Shown here piece by piece: positions 1 to 9,240 of a stretch of DNA of 64,000 bases. The notes under the pieces were generated by a model. It did no database searches. It was not told the origin of the DNA and was given only the letters and a program-made list of their open reading frames with translations. This stretch comes from Schaalia sp. HMT-172 (lineage in GTDB: Bacteria; Actinomycetota; Actinomycetes; Actinomycetales; Actinomycetaceae). The stretch lies in NCBI RefSeq assembly GCF_030644365.1, contig NZ_CP130058.1:1240001-1304000 (forward strand), given 5' to 3'. Position 1 is the first letter of the stretch, and every line of letters begins with the position of its first letter. Position numbers and translations under genes: made by a program.

Positions 1-2
1 TG

Positions 3-191
3 CGCCTCGACATGACGCTGACGTCGGCCGCCTGCCCGCTGACCGACGTGATCGAGCGTCAGGCCCAGACGATCCTGTCGGGCGTGACCGACGAGGTGCA
101 GATCAACTGGGTGTGGATGCCGCCGTGGGGCCCCGACCGCATCACGCCGGACGGGCGCGAGCAACTGCGCGCGATCGGCTTCAACGTCTGA
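3..191 (+). CDS. DUF59/MIP18-family (SufT-like) protein, C-terminal part
   Basis: Only the last 62 codons are inside the window and the 5' end lies upstream. The visible protein carries the DUF59 signature: a segment TLTSAACPL with the conserved cysteine, then a helix with VTDEVQINWVWMPPWGPDRIT and the end LRAIGFNV. In this family the cysteine takes part in iron-sulfur cluster delivery, and actinobacterial copies normally close the suf operon, so a role in Fe-S assembly or maturation is the likely job. The frame is open from the first base to TGA and is followed at once by a strong hairpin terminator, consistent with the last gene of an operon. The family call is fairly sure; the exact paralogue cannot be decided from a fragment. 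Confidence 0.8.
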   Translation, partial: RLDMTLTSAACPLTDVIERQAQTILSGVTDEVQINWVWMPPWGPDRITPDGREQLRAIGFNV

Positions 192-210
192 GCTCCCCGA
201 GTTCACAGCT

Positions 211-238
211 GTCCCCGGAACTTCACGGTTCCGGGGAC
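211..238 (+). terminator. Intrinsic-type terminator after the DUF59 gene
   Basis: Perfect 11-bp stem GTCCCCGGAAC / GTTCCGGGGAC with a 6-nt loop, 19 bases after the DUF59 stop codon. There is no long T-run, as is common in high-G+C actinobacteria. It separates the conserved upstream operon from the accessory helicase unit. Confidence 0.75.
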
Positions 239-369
239 ACTCGTATGCGGCGCGCTGTCACTGTCGCCGCCTCCCGGCGCTCCTGTGCGAGCAGCACCGG
301 TGTCGCTCGTGCCCTTCGTCATGCTGTTCCGGTAACCTAGTGTGAGTCACGGCATGAAGGAGAGGAACA

Positions 370-3300
370 ATGCCCATAGAGATGCTCGACAACACCGAGG
401 GCAAACGCTTGGGAGACTCCCTGCGGGCCGTCCTCGACGACGAGGCGAAACTGTCGTTCATCAGCGCGCACGTCAGCTTGTTCGCCTTTGGAGAGTTACG
501 GGAAGAACTTGAACGCTTGGATTCCGTGCGCGTGCTGTTCAACGAACCAACCTTTATATCGGACATGAAAGGGCTCGCCGATGCTCCGGAGTTCGAGCTC
601 ACGCGACGTGCGCAGTGCGAGAGAGAAAGAGCGCTCACTGACTCGGCCCTGGAACTGTCGTTGCACAACAAGCTCAACCAGCGCGCTCTCGCGCGGGCGT
701 GTGCATCCTGGCTGAGGGAGAAGGTTACGCTGCGCTCCGTGCGGCGCGAGCACATGCTCCAGCATCCGCCGACCTACGTCATCGAAGGCTCTGGCGCGAG
801 TCCCCATTTGTTTTGGGGACAGGGCGCCACCTTCACCCTGGAGGGACTGGGAGTTGAACGCCGCCCGGACACGCTGACGATGATCACCCATTGTGCGGGG
901 GATGAGGCCAAGGCACAGGTCGAATTCCTCATGGCGCAATTTGAGTCCGTGTGGGCCGACGACGCTAAGACCTGCGACGTCACCGAGCAGATCGCTTCGA
1001 AGATCGAGGCGCTGTACACTGACAATTCCCCCGAGTTCATCTATTTCCTGACCCTCTACCACATCTTCCGGCGTTTCCTCCAGGAGAACCAGGACCACAA
1101 TCCGCGTGAAGACACCGGCTTTTTCGAGTCGGTGATCTGGGGCAAGCTGTACGATTTCCAGAAGGACGCCGTCATTGGGGCGATTCGTAAGTTGGAAAAG
1201 TACAACGGTTGCATCATCGCCGACAGCGTCGGCCTGGGCAAGACGTTCGAAGCACTCGCCGTCATCAAGTACTACCAGCAGCTCAACAAGAACGTCCTGG
1301 TCCTGTGCCCCAAGCGCCTGCGTGAGAACTGGACGCTATGGACGCAGGCGAGTGATGAACGTAACCCGCTGGCGAAGGACCGATTCGCCTACAAGGTGCT
1401 GAACCACACGGACCTGTCGCGCCGCCGTGGGAAGAGCGGGGACACCGACCTGGAACACCTGCAGTGGGGGACATTCGATCTGGTGGTCATCGACGAGAGC
1501 CACAACTTCCGCAACAGGAGCGCGACAGCGGCGAGCACGAATCGTTACACGCGGCTGATGAACGAGGTGATCCGGGCCAACGGACGCACGAAGGTGCTCA
1601 TGCTGTCGGCGACCCCGATCAACAATCGCCTCACCGACCTGCGTAACCAAATCGAGCTCATCACGGAGGGGCGCGATGACTACCTCGAGAAGACCGACGG
1701 CATCACGTCCATTGACTCGGTGATGCGGCTGGCACAAAAACGCTTCAATCTGTGGTGTTCTCAGGCACATGGACGTCACACGACCCAGAGCTTCGCCGAG
1801 TACGTTAACGCTGACTATTTCCGGCTTCTCGATGCGCTGACAATTGCGCGTAGCCGAAAGCACATAGCGAAATACTACGGCACGCAGACGGGCTCGTTCC
1901 CCGCCCGCCTCGCTCCACGCAACGTCCAGGTGCCCATCGACGAACGCGGCGAGCTGCCTCCTATCGGGGCGCTATACGACATGATCAGCGACCTGACGTT
2001 CGCCCAGTATCAGCTTCTGTCTTATGTGCGCGAGGACGCTCGGCCGACCTACGAGGCCAACTACCGCGAGGGCTTCGGCAACGACTTCGGCAGTGAATTG
2101 CATCGGACAAACGCGGTTGCCGTGCTCATGCGTGTCAACCTCCTCAAACGCATGGAGTCCTCCGTGAGCGCCTTCCGTTCGACGCTGGGCCGCGTGCGTA
2201 GCTCCTGCGCCGACATCCTGGATCGACTCGCGGCGCTTGACGCGCGCGATATCAACGATGCTCTCGCTTGCGTCGACGCGCTCTACGGGACCGAGGGGCT
2301 CGATGACGGCCTCGATGACCGCGATGCCGAAATATTCGAGATCGGGGCCCAGATTCGCGTCGACCTGCGCGACGTGGATCGCGGCGCTTTGTCCGCGGAC
2401 CTGTCACGCGACATCGAGATCCTCGACGAGCTCATCGGTTACGCCCGCGAGGTGACCCCCGATCGGGATGCCAAGCTCGGCGCGTTGAGGACACTGATCG
2501 CGGAGAAGACCGGAGCTGGACAGATCAATCCGGGTAACAGAAAAATACTCATTTTCAGCGCCTTCGCTGACACCGCGACCTACCTGTACGACCAGTTGGC
2601 GCCGGAACTGCTCCGGACCCATGGCCTGACGTGCGCCCAGGTGACGGGCACCCGCAACCGCGTCGCTGGGAAGCGGCGGGCGAGCGGTGGCTTCGAGGAT
2701 ATCCTCGGCCGTTTCTCGCCGCGTTCGAAGGAAACCATTGGACGTGCGCAGCGGGAGGGCGAGATCGATATTGTTGTCGCAACGGATTGCATTTCGGAGG
2801 GGCAGAACCTCCAGGACTGCGATTGCGTGATCAATTACGACGTGCACTGGAACCCGGTGCGCATCGTGCAGCGCTTTGGCCGCGTCGACCGCCTGGGTTC
2901 GACGAATAAGCACATTCAGATGGTGACCTTCTGGCCGGACGTCGACCTGGAGTCCTACATCAAGCTTGAGTCGCGTGTGAAGGCACGCATGGCTCTGGGC
3001 GATGCGAGCGCCTCCGGTGAGGAGAATCTGCTCACCCCCTCGGAGGACATGAACGACCTGGAGTATCGCTCGGATCAGTTGCGTGCCCTGCGCAGCGAGA
3101 CCCTCGACCTCGAAGACATGCGGCGAGGAATGTCGATCACTGATTTTGCGTTGGACGATTACCGGATCGAGCTGGAGCGCTACATGAACGCGAACCCGGG
3201 CGTGTTGGAAGGCGCAGCGACGGGCTTGCACGCGGTCGTGTCAATCCCGGACGACCTGCGCGCTCAGGTGAGTCCGGGAGTGGTTTTCTGCCTTCAACAG

Positions 3301-3657
3301 CGTGACGGCACCCATGATGCCAACCGTGCACACGCCCCGCTCTCTCTGATTTACGTGCCGCGGGACGCGACGGGCGCACCGACACTGTCCCATCCAACGT
3401 GTTCCCTGGACCTGCTCAGGCGGCTGTGCGAGGGACACCGTGAGCCACTGGAAGCCCTGTGCGCGCAATTCGATCGAGCGACACGTGATGGTGAGGACAT
3501 GAGCGAGTACACGGCTTTGCTGAGCCAGGGAGTCGCAGCGGCGATCAGGCAGGGAGAAGAGGCAACCCTCGAATCGCTGTTCACACCCGGAGCGATTGCC
3601 CAGGGGGCCTCGTCAGAAGCTGACTTCTCACTGGTAAGCTTTGTGGTGCTCCTGTGA
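370..3657 (+). CDS. SNF2-family DNA helicase/translocase with degenerate PLD-like N-terminus
   Basis: A 1095-residue superfamily 2 ATPase. Residues about 1-190 resemble the phospholipase-D-like region found in front of many phage-defence SNF2 proteins (KLSFISAHVSLFAFGEL, then RVLFNEP), but I see no HxK catalytic motif, so a nuclease activity is doubtful. The motor has Walker A ADSVGLGKT near residue 285, a DESH box near 373, motif III MLSATPINN near 413, and the C-terminal lobe with VVATDCISEGQNLQ and QRFGRVDRLGS near 835. The start is ATG with AAGGAGAGG just upstream. The stop overlaps the start of the next gene by 4 nt. The gene uses more A/T-rich codons (TTA, ATA, AAA) than its neighbours, suggesting acquisition by transfer. 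Likely role: DNA translocation in a defence system; this is inference. Confidence 0.85.
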   Translation: MPIEMLDNTEGKRLGDSLRAVLDDEAKLSFISAHVSLFAFGELREELERLDSVRVLFNEPTFISDMKGLADAPEFELTRRAQCERERALTDSALELSLHNKLNQRALARACASWLREKVTLRSVRREHMLQHPPTYVIEGSGASPHLFWGQGATFTLEGLGVERRPDTLTMITHCAGDEAKAQVEFLMAQFESVWADDAKTCDVTEQIASKIEALYTDNSPEFIYFLTLYHIFRRFLQENQDHNPREDTGFFESVIWGKLYDFQKDAVIGAIRKLEKYNGCIIADSVGLGKTFEALAVIKYYQQLNKNVLVLCPKRLRENWTLWTQASDERNPLAKDRFAYKVLNHTDLSRRRGKSGDTDLEHLQWGTFDLVVIDESHNFRNRSATAASTNRYTRLMNEVIRANGRTKVLMLSATPINNRLTDLRNQIELITEGRDDYLEKTDGITSIDSVMRLAQKRFNLWCSQAHGRHTTQSFAEYVNADYFRLLDALTIARSRKHIAKYYGTQTGSFPARLAPRNVQVPIDERGELPPIGALYDMISDLTFAQYQLLSYVREDARPTYEANYREGFGNDFGSELHRTNAVAVLMRVNLLKRMESSVSAFRSTLGRVRSSCADILDRLAALDARDINDALACVDALYGTEGLDDGLDDRDAEIFEIGAQIRVDLRDVDRGALSADLSRDIEILDELIGYAREVTPDRDAKLGALRTLIAEKTGAGQINPGNRKILIFSAFADTATYLYDQLAPELLRTHGLTCAQVTGTRNRVAGKRRASGGFEDILGRFSPRSKETIGRAQREGEIDIVVATDCISEGQNLQDCDCVINYDVHWNPVRIVQRFGRVDRLGSTNKHIQMVTFWPDVDLESYIKLESRVKARMALGDASASGEENLLTPSEDMNDLEYRSDQLRALRSETLDLEDMRRGMSITDFALDDYRIELERYMNANPGVLEGAATGLHAVVSIPDDLRAQVSPGVVFCLQQRDGTHDANRAHAPLSLIYVPRDATGAPTLSHPTCSLDLLRRLCEGHREPLEALCAQFDRATRDGEDMSEYTALLSQGVAAAIRQGEEATLESLFTPGAIAQGASSEADFSLVSFVVLL

Positions 3658-4430
3658 GTTCCATCGATTGGGTGTCGACACTGGCCATGCCGCCTTGCGT
3701 CCGCCGCTTCGAGCGCACGATTCCTGTCCACGTGCTGGCGCGCGAGGCGGATCTGACGCGCACGCAGCGCGAGGGTCTGGGCAAGATTGAGGCGCTGACT
3801 CTTCTGGGAGTCGCACAGGAGATCACGACGAGCATTCCCGCCACTCCAGCGACGGATCGTCGTATCGACGCGGTCTTGTTCGTGCGGGCCTCCCTCGGCA
3901 ACACGCGGGCGCTCGAGTCAACTGCCACCGTGGTGCACGCCTGCTTCCCGCATCCATCGGTCCTGATCCTGGAGAACGCCCGTGGCGACGTCTGCCTGTC
4001 GGCAGCGCTCACGTCGCGTCGCAAGCGTGCGACAGGGTTCGCCGTCAACGCCATGGAGGCGGACAGTGACATCGGTTCGTGGCGGCGGACCGAGCAGGGG
4101 AAGGCGTTCCTGTCCTCGTTGGCTTTCGAGACCCTTGATCAGCGTTCGCTGGCTCATCTGACCCAGGACATCATGGCCAGAATCCGTTTGGCTCGCGTCG
4201 CTCGTCTTGTTGGCTTCTATCCGGATCCGGGTCTATGCCGGAGCCCGGATGTGGTGGCTGTGATCGAGCGTTTGCTTGAGTGTCAGGGCAGGCAGGATCG
4301 ACTGCGCGCCCGGTGGAAGGCACACGGGACCACGCAGCGTGAACGCCTGCGGCTACGAATTCCTCTCAGCGAGGCGATCGACCAGACGAAGGCAGCGGTC
4401 GATGAGCTGACGCGACGTTGCGGCCGTTGA
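3654..4430 (+). CDS. DUF4391-family protein
   Basis: 258 residues, starting at a GTG that overlaps the helicase stop in GTGA, so the two are translationally coupled. The N-terminus (CVRRFERTIPVHVLAREADLTR, leading to KIEALTLLGVAQEITTSIPA) matches the DUF4391 pattern: a conserved FxRxIPK-like segment followed by a short strand-rich domain with a conserved central Asp (RRIDAVLFV). The C-terminal third is helical and charged. From memory of annotated genomes, DUF4391 genes sit beside SNF2 helicases and type III-like modification and restriction genes; neither partner is present here, and the next gene is an unrelated acyl-CoA ligase on the other strand. The molecular function is unknown. The family call rests on pattern memory, not on a search. 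Confidence 0.7.
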   Translation: MSSIDWVSTLAMPPCVRRFERTIPVHVLAREADLTRTQREGLGKIEALTLLGVAQEITTSIPATPATDRRIDAVLFVRASLGNTRALESTATVVHACFPHPSVLILENARGDVCLSAALTSRRKRATGFAVNAMEADSDIGSWRRTEQGKAFLSSLAFETLDQRSLAHLTQDIMARIRLARVARLVGFYPDPGLCRSPDVVAVIERLLECQGRQDRLRARWKAHGTTQRERLRLRIPLSEAIDQTKAAVDELTRRCGR

Positions 4431-4437
4431 CGTGCGC

Positions 4438-6123
4438 CTAGCGCCCGAGCTTCTCGCGCACAACCTGAGCGACCTTGCGGCGCAGGATTTTACCCATCTG
4501 GTTGCGGGGAAGCTCCGCGATGAAGACGATCTGGCGAGGCAGGGCGTAGTGGGCGATTGACTTTTCCGCCCACTCGCGCACCTGCTCCAGGGTGAGGCGC
4601 GCGGCGCCCTCCTCCAGGATGATCGCCGCAGTGACCTCCTCGGTGGCATCGGAGACGGGCACTCCGACGACGGCGACGTCAGCGACCCCGGGCAGCGACC
4701 TGATTGCGTCCTCAACCTGGGAGGGATAGACATTGAAACCGCCGGAGAGGATCAGTTCCTTCTTACGGTCGGCCATGGAGATGTAGCCGTCGTGGTTGAC
4801 GCCAACATCCCCGGTTTTGAACCATCCTTCCGAGGTAAACACGCGCGCGCTCTCCTCGGGAGCGTCAAGGTAGCCCTCGAAGACCTGCGGACCCCGCACG
4901 ATGATCTCGCCGGGCTGGCCGTCCTCGACGTCACGCGTATCGTCCTCCAGGGAGACCAGGCGCAGCTGTGTGGAGGGGAAGGGAACGCCGAGCACGCCGT
5001 GTCGGCGCCGGTCGGATAGGGGAGCGCCGGTGAGGACGGGCGCCGTCTCGGAAAGCCCGTATCCCTCGACGATGAGACCGCCCGTGGTGGCCTCCCAGTC
5101 TGCGGCGAGCGCCGTCGACAGGGGCATCGCGCCCGCGACCGAGTAGCGGATCGACGAGATGTCGGTACCGGTCTGCTTCGCGCGCGCGAGGATGCGCTCG
5201 AACATGGGAGGGACGCCCACGAAGAAGGACACCGGGCGGCGCTTGTGCGCGTCGAGGGCCATCTGGACGTCGAACTTGGGCAGCAGTACCTGGGTAGCAG
5301 CCTTGCGAACGGCAGCGCACAGGAAGAAGGTCATGCCAAAGGCGTGGAAGTAGGGCAGCAAAGAGAAGAATGTTTCGGCGCCCTCATGCAGTTTCCACAC
5401 CCAGAACATGCACTGATTGACGTTGACGCCGATGTTCGCGTGGGTCAGGGGAGCCGACTTGGGAACCCCGTTCGTGCCCGAGGTGTGCAAGATGACGGCG
5501 CGGTCGTGCGGGCCGGGCAGCGGATGGGAGGCGTCAATGGGCCGCGCCGAGGCCGTGGCGCGGTCCCACGACACGCAGGCCGCGGGCACGGCGCCGCGCA
5601 GCTGAGCGCGCATCTGGCGCGCGCGAGGCACCGGCAGCTTCAGGAGGAAACGCTGGGAGGCGGGCATCGCGACAGAAATATCGACCGTCAAGACCGTGTC
5701 GAGCGCATCGAGGGGATAGGCGTCGACGCACTTTTCCCACACGATCGCGACCCGACCGCCGTGACGCGCCAGCTGCCCGGCTATTTCTTGCGCGGGAGCG
5801 AGGGGATTGTGCTGGGCCGCGACCGCCCCGATGCGCATGCAGGCGTAGAAGGCCACGAAAGCCTGCGGGCAGTTCGGCAGCGCGATGGCCACCGTATCAC
5901 CCGCGCGTACCCCGGCCTCGTGCAGGACGCGTGCGGCGCGCAGCACCTGCTCGCGCACCTGCGCGTAGGTGGTCGTGGCCCCGAAATAGTCCAACGCCAC
6001 GCGATCGGGGTACAGGCGCGCGGCCGTGTCGAGGAGCTCGTACAGGGAAGCCTCGGGCACGGGTACTTCGTAGGGCACCGCGTCGTAGAAGTCGTGTGCC
6101 TGCTCGACGATACTCCGTGTCAT
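4438..6123 (-). CDS. fadD: Long-chain fatty-acid--CoA ligase (AMP-forming)
   Basis: 561 residues of the ANL superfamily. It activates a fatty acid with ATP to an acyl-adenylate and then to acyl-CoA. Seen motifs: the phosphate loop HTSGTNGVPK near residue 212, YGLSETAP near 356, the GWFKTGDVG motif near 432 with DRKKELIL after it, and the C-terminal catalytic lysine in RNQMGKILRR near 546. Length and motif order are normal. The start ATG has AGGAGGA 5 nt upstream, and a TACAAT -10-like hexamer lies at 6156-6151, so it probably has its own promoter between it and the metallopeptidase gene. It converges on the DUF4391 gene with only 7 nt between stops. Chain-length preference cannot be read from sequence. 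Confidence 0.9.
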   Translation of the reverse strand: MTRSIVEQAHDFYDAVPYEVPVPEASLYELLDTAARLYPDRVALDYFGATTTYAQVREQVLRAARVLHEAGVRAGDTVAIALPNCPQAFVAFYACMRIGAVAAQHNPLAPAQEIAGQLARHGGRVAIVWEKCVDAYPLDALDTVLTVDISVAMPASQRFLLKLPVPRARQMRAQLRGAVPAACVSWDRATASARPIDASHPLPGPHDRAVILHTSGTNGVPKSAPLTHANIGVNVNQCMFWVWKLHEGAETFFSLLPYFHAFGMTFFLCAAVRKAATQVLLPKFDVQMALDAHKRRPVSFFVGVPPMFERILARAKQTGTDISSIRYSVAGAMPLSTALAADWEATTGGLIVEGYGLSETAPVLTGAPLSDRRRHGVLGVPFPSTQLRLVSLEDDTRDVEDGQPGEIIVRGPQVFEGYLDAPEESARVFTSEGWFKTGDVGVNHDGYISMADRKKELILSGGFNVYPSQVEDAIRSLPGVADVAVVGVPVSDATEEVTAAIILEEGAARLTLEQVREWAEKSIAHYALPRQIVFIAELPRNQMGKILRRKVAQVVREKLGR

Positions 6124-6175
6124 GACGTCCTCCTGTGATCGACCTCAACAATTGTAGCGACCGGCACGGGCGCGC

Positions 6176-7072
6176 TCACACGCGAGAGGCGCTCCAGGTG
6201 TCGCACGTCGCAATATCGCCGGAGTCCAGCCCCTTCTGGAGCCAGGTCGCGCGCTGTGTGGCGCTGCCGTGCGTCCACGACTCGGGGTTCGTCGTGCCCT
6301 GGTACTTGCTCTGGAGTCGGTCGTCGCCGATGGCCTCGGCGGTCTGCAGGGCGCCCATCACCTGGTCGGCGGTGGGCGTGCGCAGGTAGGGCGTGCCCGT
6401 CGTCGGATCCGGGGTGGTGGAGGCCCAGTGCATCCACACACCCGCGTAGCAGTCCGCCTGCAGCTCGGAGCGCACACCCGCCCCCTGTTCGCCCGTCTCT
6501 CGCGTGTCGTAGGTGCGGAACACGCCCTGCAGGTTCTGGATGTGGTGGCCCCACTCGTGGGCGACGACGTACTCCTGCGCCAGCTCGGAGTCGGACGCGC
6601 CGTACTGGGAGACCATGTCCTCGAAGAAGCCGAGGTCGAGGTACACCGTCGAGTCACCCGGGCAGTAGAAGGGACCGACGGCGCTCGTCGCGGACCCGCA
6701 CGCCGTGGACACGGAACCCGTGAACACCTGGAAGTCGGGCAGCTCGTAGCCAACGCCCGTGTTCTGCTGTGCCAGCTGTGTCTTCCACACCTCGTCCAGG
6801 GACTGGGCGGTGGCCACCATGCGGCACTCCACGCGCGCGTTCGCGTCCGCGCCCGTGCGGCACGTCGAGACATCAACCGTGGAGCCGGACGAGGACGATG
6901 TCGACGACGGGGAGGAGATGAGACTCGTCAGGTCGATGCCCGTGACATAGGAGAAACCCAGGATCAGCAGGACGCCCAGGAGCGAGCCTCCGCCAACGCC
7001 GACGGCCTTACGGCCAGCGCCCGAGGTGCCCACGCGCGTGGGGTCCAGGTGGATGTTGTCGTTGAAACTCAT
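6176..7072 (-). CDS. Neutral zinc metallopeptidase, YpfJ-like, membrane-anchored
   Basis: 298 residues. The N-terminus MSFNDNIHLDPTRVG followed by a Gly-rich stretch and one membrane segment at about 29-48 (GSLLGVLLILGFSYVTG) is typical of the YpfJ/putative neutral zinc metallopeptidase family. A Ser-rich linker follows, then the catalytic domain with the zinc-binding HEWGHHIQNLQG near residue 168 and a glutamate-containing RSELQADCYAGVW segment that supplies the third zinc ligand. The bulk of the protein is predicted outside the membrane. The start is ATG with GGAG 7 nt ahead, 15 nt after the tgt stop, so it is likely transcribed with tgt. Physiological substrates are unknown for this family. 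Confidence 0.87.
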   Translation of the reverse strand: MSFNDNIHLDPTRVGTSGAGRKAVGVGGGSLLGVLLILGFSYVTGIDLTSLISSPSSTSSSSGSTVDVSTCRTGADANARVECRMVATAQSLDEVWKTQLAQQNTGVGYELPDFQVFTGSVSTACGSATSAVGPFYCPGDSTVYLDLGFFEDMVSQYGASDSELAQEYVVAHEWGHHIQNLQGVFRTYDTRETGEQGAGVRSELQADCYAGVWMHWASTTPDPTTGTPYLRTPTADQVMGALQTAEAIGDDRLQSKYQGTTNPESWTHGSATQRATWLQKGLDSGDIATCDTWSASRV

Positions 7073-7087
7073 TGATACTCCAGATCG

Positions 7088-8413
7088 TCAGGGGCGTCGA
7101 CCGGCCAGGTAGCGGCCGAGCATGTCTGAACGGAACTCCTCGAAGCACCCGTCCTCGATGGAGGCGCGGATGGCGTCCACGAGGCGCAGCGTGAACCACT
7201 CGTTGTGGATCGTGGCCAGCGTCGAGGACAGGATTTCCTTCGCCTTGAAGAGGTGATGGACGTAGGCGCGCGTGTAGTGCGTGCAGGTGTAGCACTCACA
7301 GCCCTCGACGAGCGGCGTGAAGTCGCGCTTGAAGCGCGCGTTCGTGATGTTGAAACGGCCGTCGGGCGTATAGATCGCCGCGTTGCGTGCGACGCGCGAG
7401 GGATTCACGCAGTCGAAAGTATCGGCTCCGGCCGCGACGCCGGCGAAGAGGTCCTCGGGCTCGGAGATCCCCAGGAGATGGCGGGGGCGGTCCTCGCCGA
7501 GCTCCTCGCACACCCAAGACACGATTGTGCCGAGGTTCTCCTTTTCGAGGGCGCCGCCCACACCGAAACCGTCGAAGCGCTGCCCGTCGGCCTCCATATC
7601 GGCCATCGTGCGAGCGGCCCGGCGGCGCAGGTCCTCCCACTGGGCACCCTGGATGACACCCCACAGCTGCTGGTAGGGCTTGCCTGCGCGTTCGCGCGTC
7701 AGCCGCCGGTGCTCGACCAGGCAGCGCCTCGCCCAAGCGTGCGTGCGCTCGAGCGAGGAGACCTGGTAGTCGCGCGGGTGCAGCAGGCTCGTCAGCTCGT
7801 CGAAGGCAAACATGATGTCGGCGCCCAGCTGATGCTGGATCCCCATCGACACCTCAGGATTGAAGCGGTGTTTCGTGCCATCGATGTGGCTGGAGAACAC
7901 GACACCGTCATCGTCGACCACGGCGTTCGAGGCCTTGATCGCCTGCATCTGGACGGCCGGGTCGCTCGGATCGGCGTGGCCGGAAAACTCCTGCGAGAGG
8001 ACCTTCTTAAAGCCAGCGCCCAGGGAGAGCACCTGGAAGCCGCCCGAGTCCGTGTAGGTTGGCCCCGCCCAGTTCATGAAGGACGCGAAGCCCCCGGCCT
8101 CGTCGACGATGTCGGAACCTGGCTGGAGATAGAGATGATAGGCGTTGGCCAGCACCGCCTGAGCGCCGAGCGATCGCACCATCTCCGGGGTGAGCGCCTT
8201 GACGTTCGCCTTGGTTCCCACGGGAATGAAGGCCGGTGTGGCAATGGTGCCGTGCGCTGTGTGAATAATGCCGGTCCGCCCCAGGCAGCGCTCGGCCTCC
8301 AGGCGCGCGCCGACCTCGAATCCGCGGTCGGGGCTGTGGGCTCCCGACGAGGCCGGGGCTGGGAAAGGCGCGACCTGTTCGGGGACGGGGGCGCCGAGCC
8401 AGTGAGCATTCAT
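7088..8413 (-). CDS. tgt: tRNA-guanine transglycosylase
   Basis: 441 residues; exchanges G34 for a queuine-type base in tRNAs with GUN anticodons. The TIM-barrel shows TYTDSGGFQVLSLG (catalytic Asp and base-binding loop), FDELTS, the nucleophile region ADTFDCVNPSR, and the zinc site CECYTCTHYTRAYVHH. Two base-pocket motifs differ from the Zymomonas-type enzyme: FDEC is FDEL and GGLAVGE is GGALEKE, so the preferred base may be queuine or another preQ1-related base. The start ATG overlaps the stop of the transporter gene upstream by 4 nt, which ties uptake to insertion. The N-terminal ~30 residues are an extension compared with the family. Confidence 0.93.
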   Translation of the reverse strand: MNAHWLGAPVPEQVAPFPAPASSGAHSPDRGFEVGARLEAERCLGRTGIIHTAHGTIATPAFIPVGTKANVKALTPEMVRSLGAQAVLANAYHLYLQPGSDIVDEAGGFASFMNWAGPTYTDSGGFQVLSLGAGFKKVLSQEFSGHADPSDPAVQMQAIKASNAVVDDDGVVFSSHIDGTKHRFNPEVSMGIQHQLGADIMFAFDELTSLLHPRDYQVSSLERTHAWARRCLVEHRRLTRERAGKPYQQLWGVIQGAQWEDLRRRAARTMADMEADGQRFDGFGVGGALEKENLGTIVSWVCEELGEDRPRHLLGISEPEDLFAGVAAGADTFDCVNPSRVARNAAIYTPDGRFNITNARFKRDFTPLVEGCECYTCTHYTRAYVHHLFKAKEILSSTLATIHNEWFTLRLVDAIRASIEDGCFEEFRSDMLGRYLAGRRP

Positions 8414-9099
8414 TGACCAAACACCTCGTCTTTCGCCAGGCCCTCGCTGCGGCGGATCGCCGCGATCACCGGGTAGGTCACGGGCAGGAGCACGACCTCG
8501 AGCAGCACCTTGTAGAAGTACCCGGTCACGGTGTAGTTAATGAGGTTACCCATCGACATCTCGCCGTAGAACAGGATCGTGCAAAACAGGATCGTGTCCG
8601 CGGCCTCGCCGACGATCGTCGAACCGATGAGGCGGGCCCACAGGTGCTTCGAGCCCCACTTCCGGCGAATCCACACGAGCACGTAGGAATTCAGCAGCTG
8701 ACCCGCGAGGTACCCGACCAGGGACGCCAGCACCGCGCGCCACACGACGCCCAGAACTGCGGCGAAGGCGTCCTGGTTCTCGTAGTCGGGGGCCGGGGGC
8801 AGGTACTGGACGATGAAGAAGGTAAAGGAGGCCAGGAACGAGGCCACAAAACCCATGATGATGACCCGCCGCGCGCGAGCGAAACCATACACCTCGGACA
8901 GGACGTCGCCGATGATGTAGGTGAGCGGGAAGAGGATAGCGCCCCCATCGAAAATCAAATAGTGGGTGGAAGACCCCACCATGAAAGCCTTCGTCGCTGC
9001 GATATTCGAAATAAGCAGCAGCGCGACGAACGCGACCGAAATGATGTCGAGGGCGCGCGCGGGGCGCGCCGATCCAGACGGGACCGGGCTATCTGTCAT
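8410..9099 (-). CDS. Queuosine precursor transporter (YhhQ/QPTR family)
   Basis: 229 residues, about six hydrophobic membrane segments (for example IISVAFVALLLISNIAA, then a segment ending PLTYIIGDVLSEVYGFARAR, and VIIMGFVASFLASFTFFIV). The GDVLSEVYG motif and the late GSTIVGEAADTILF segment are characteristic of the VUT/YhhQ family that imports preQ0, preQ1 or queuine. It is directly coupled to tgt (ATGA overlap). No queuosine biosynthesis genes (queC, queD, queE, queF) are in the window, so the pair looks like a salvage route. The promoter should lie in 9100-9240, which it shares divergently with the ABC-F gene; I could not recognise a preQ1 riboswitch there. Confidence 0.88.
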   Translation of the reverse strand: MTDSPVPSGSARPARALDIISVAFVALLLISNIAATKAFMVGSSTHYLIFDGGAILFPLTYIIGDVLSEVYGFARARRVIIMGFVASFLASFTFFIVQYLPPAPDYENQDAFAAVLGVVWRAVLASLVGYLAGQLLNSYVLVWIRRKWGSKHLWARLIGSTIVGEAADTILFCTILFYGEMSMGNLINYTVTGYFYKVLLEVVLLPVTYPVIAAIRRSEGLAKDEVFGQ

Positions 9100-9240
9100 G
9101 GGATGAAATCCTCACTTATGAGCACTGTAACGGTTATATGCACCACCCATTGTGCCCGGAAAAGGTGCCGTGTGACCCAACAGGGCACTGCCGGGGCGGG
9201 TTGATTCGCCCACAACGGTCCCTCCCTCTACTCTTGGAGC

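Noticed and set aside
9100-9240. preQ1 riboswitch before the queuosine transporter
   Set aside because: I could not find the short preQ1 pseudoknot pattern in the minus-strand leader, so no riboswitch is claimed.
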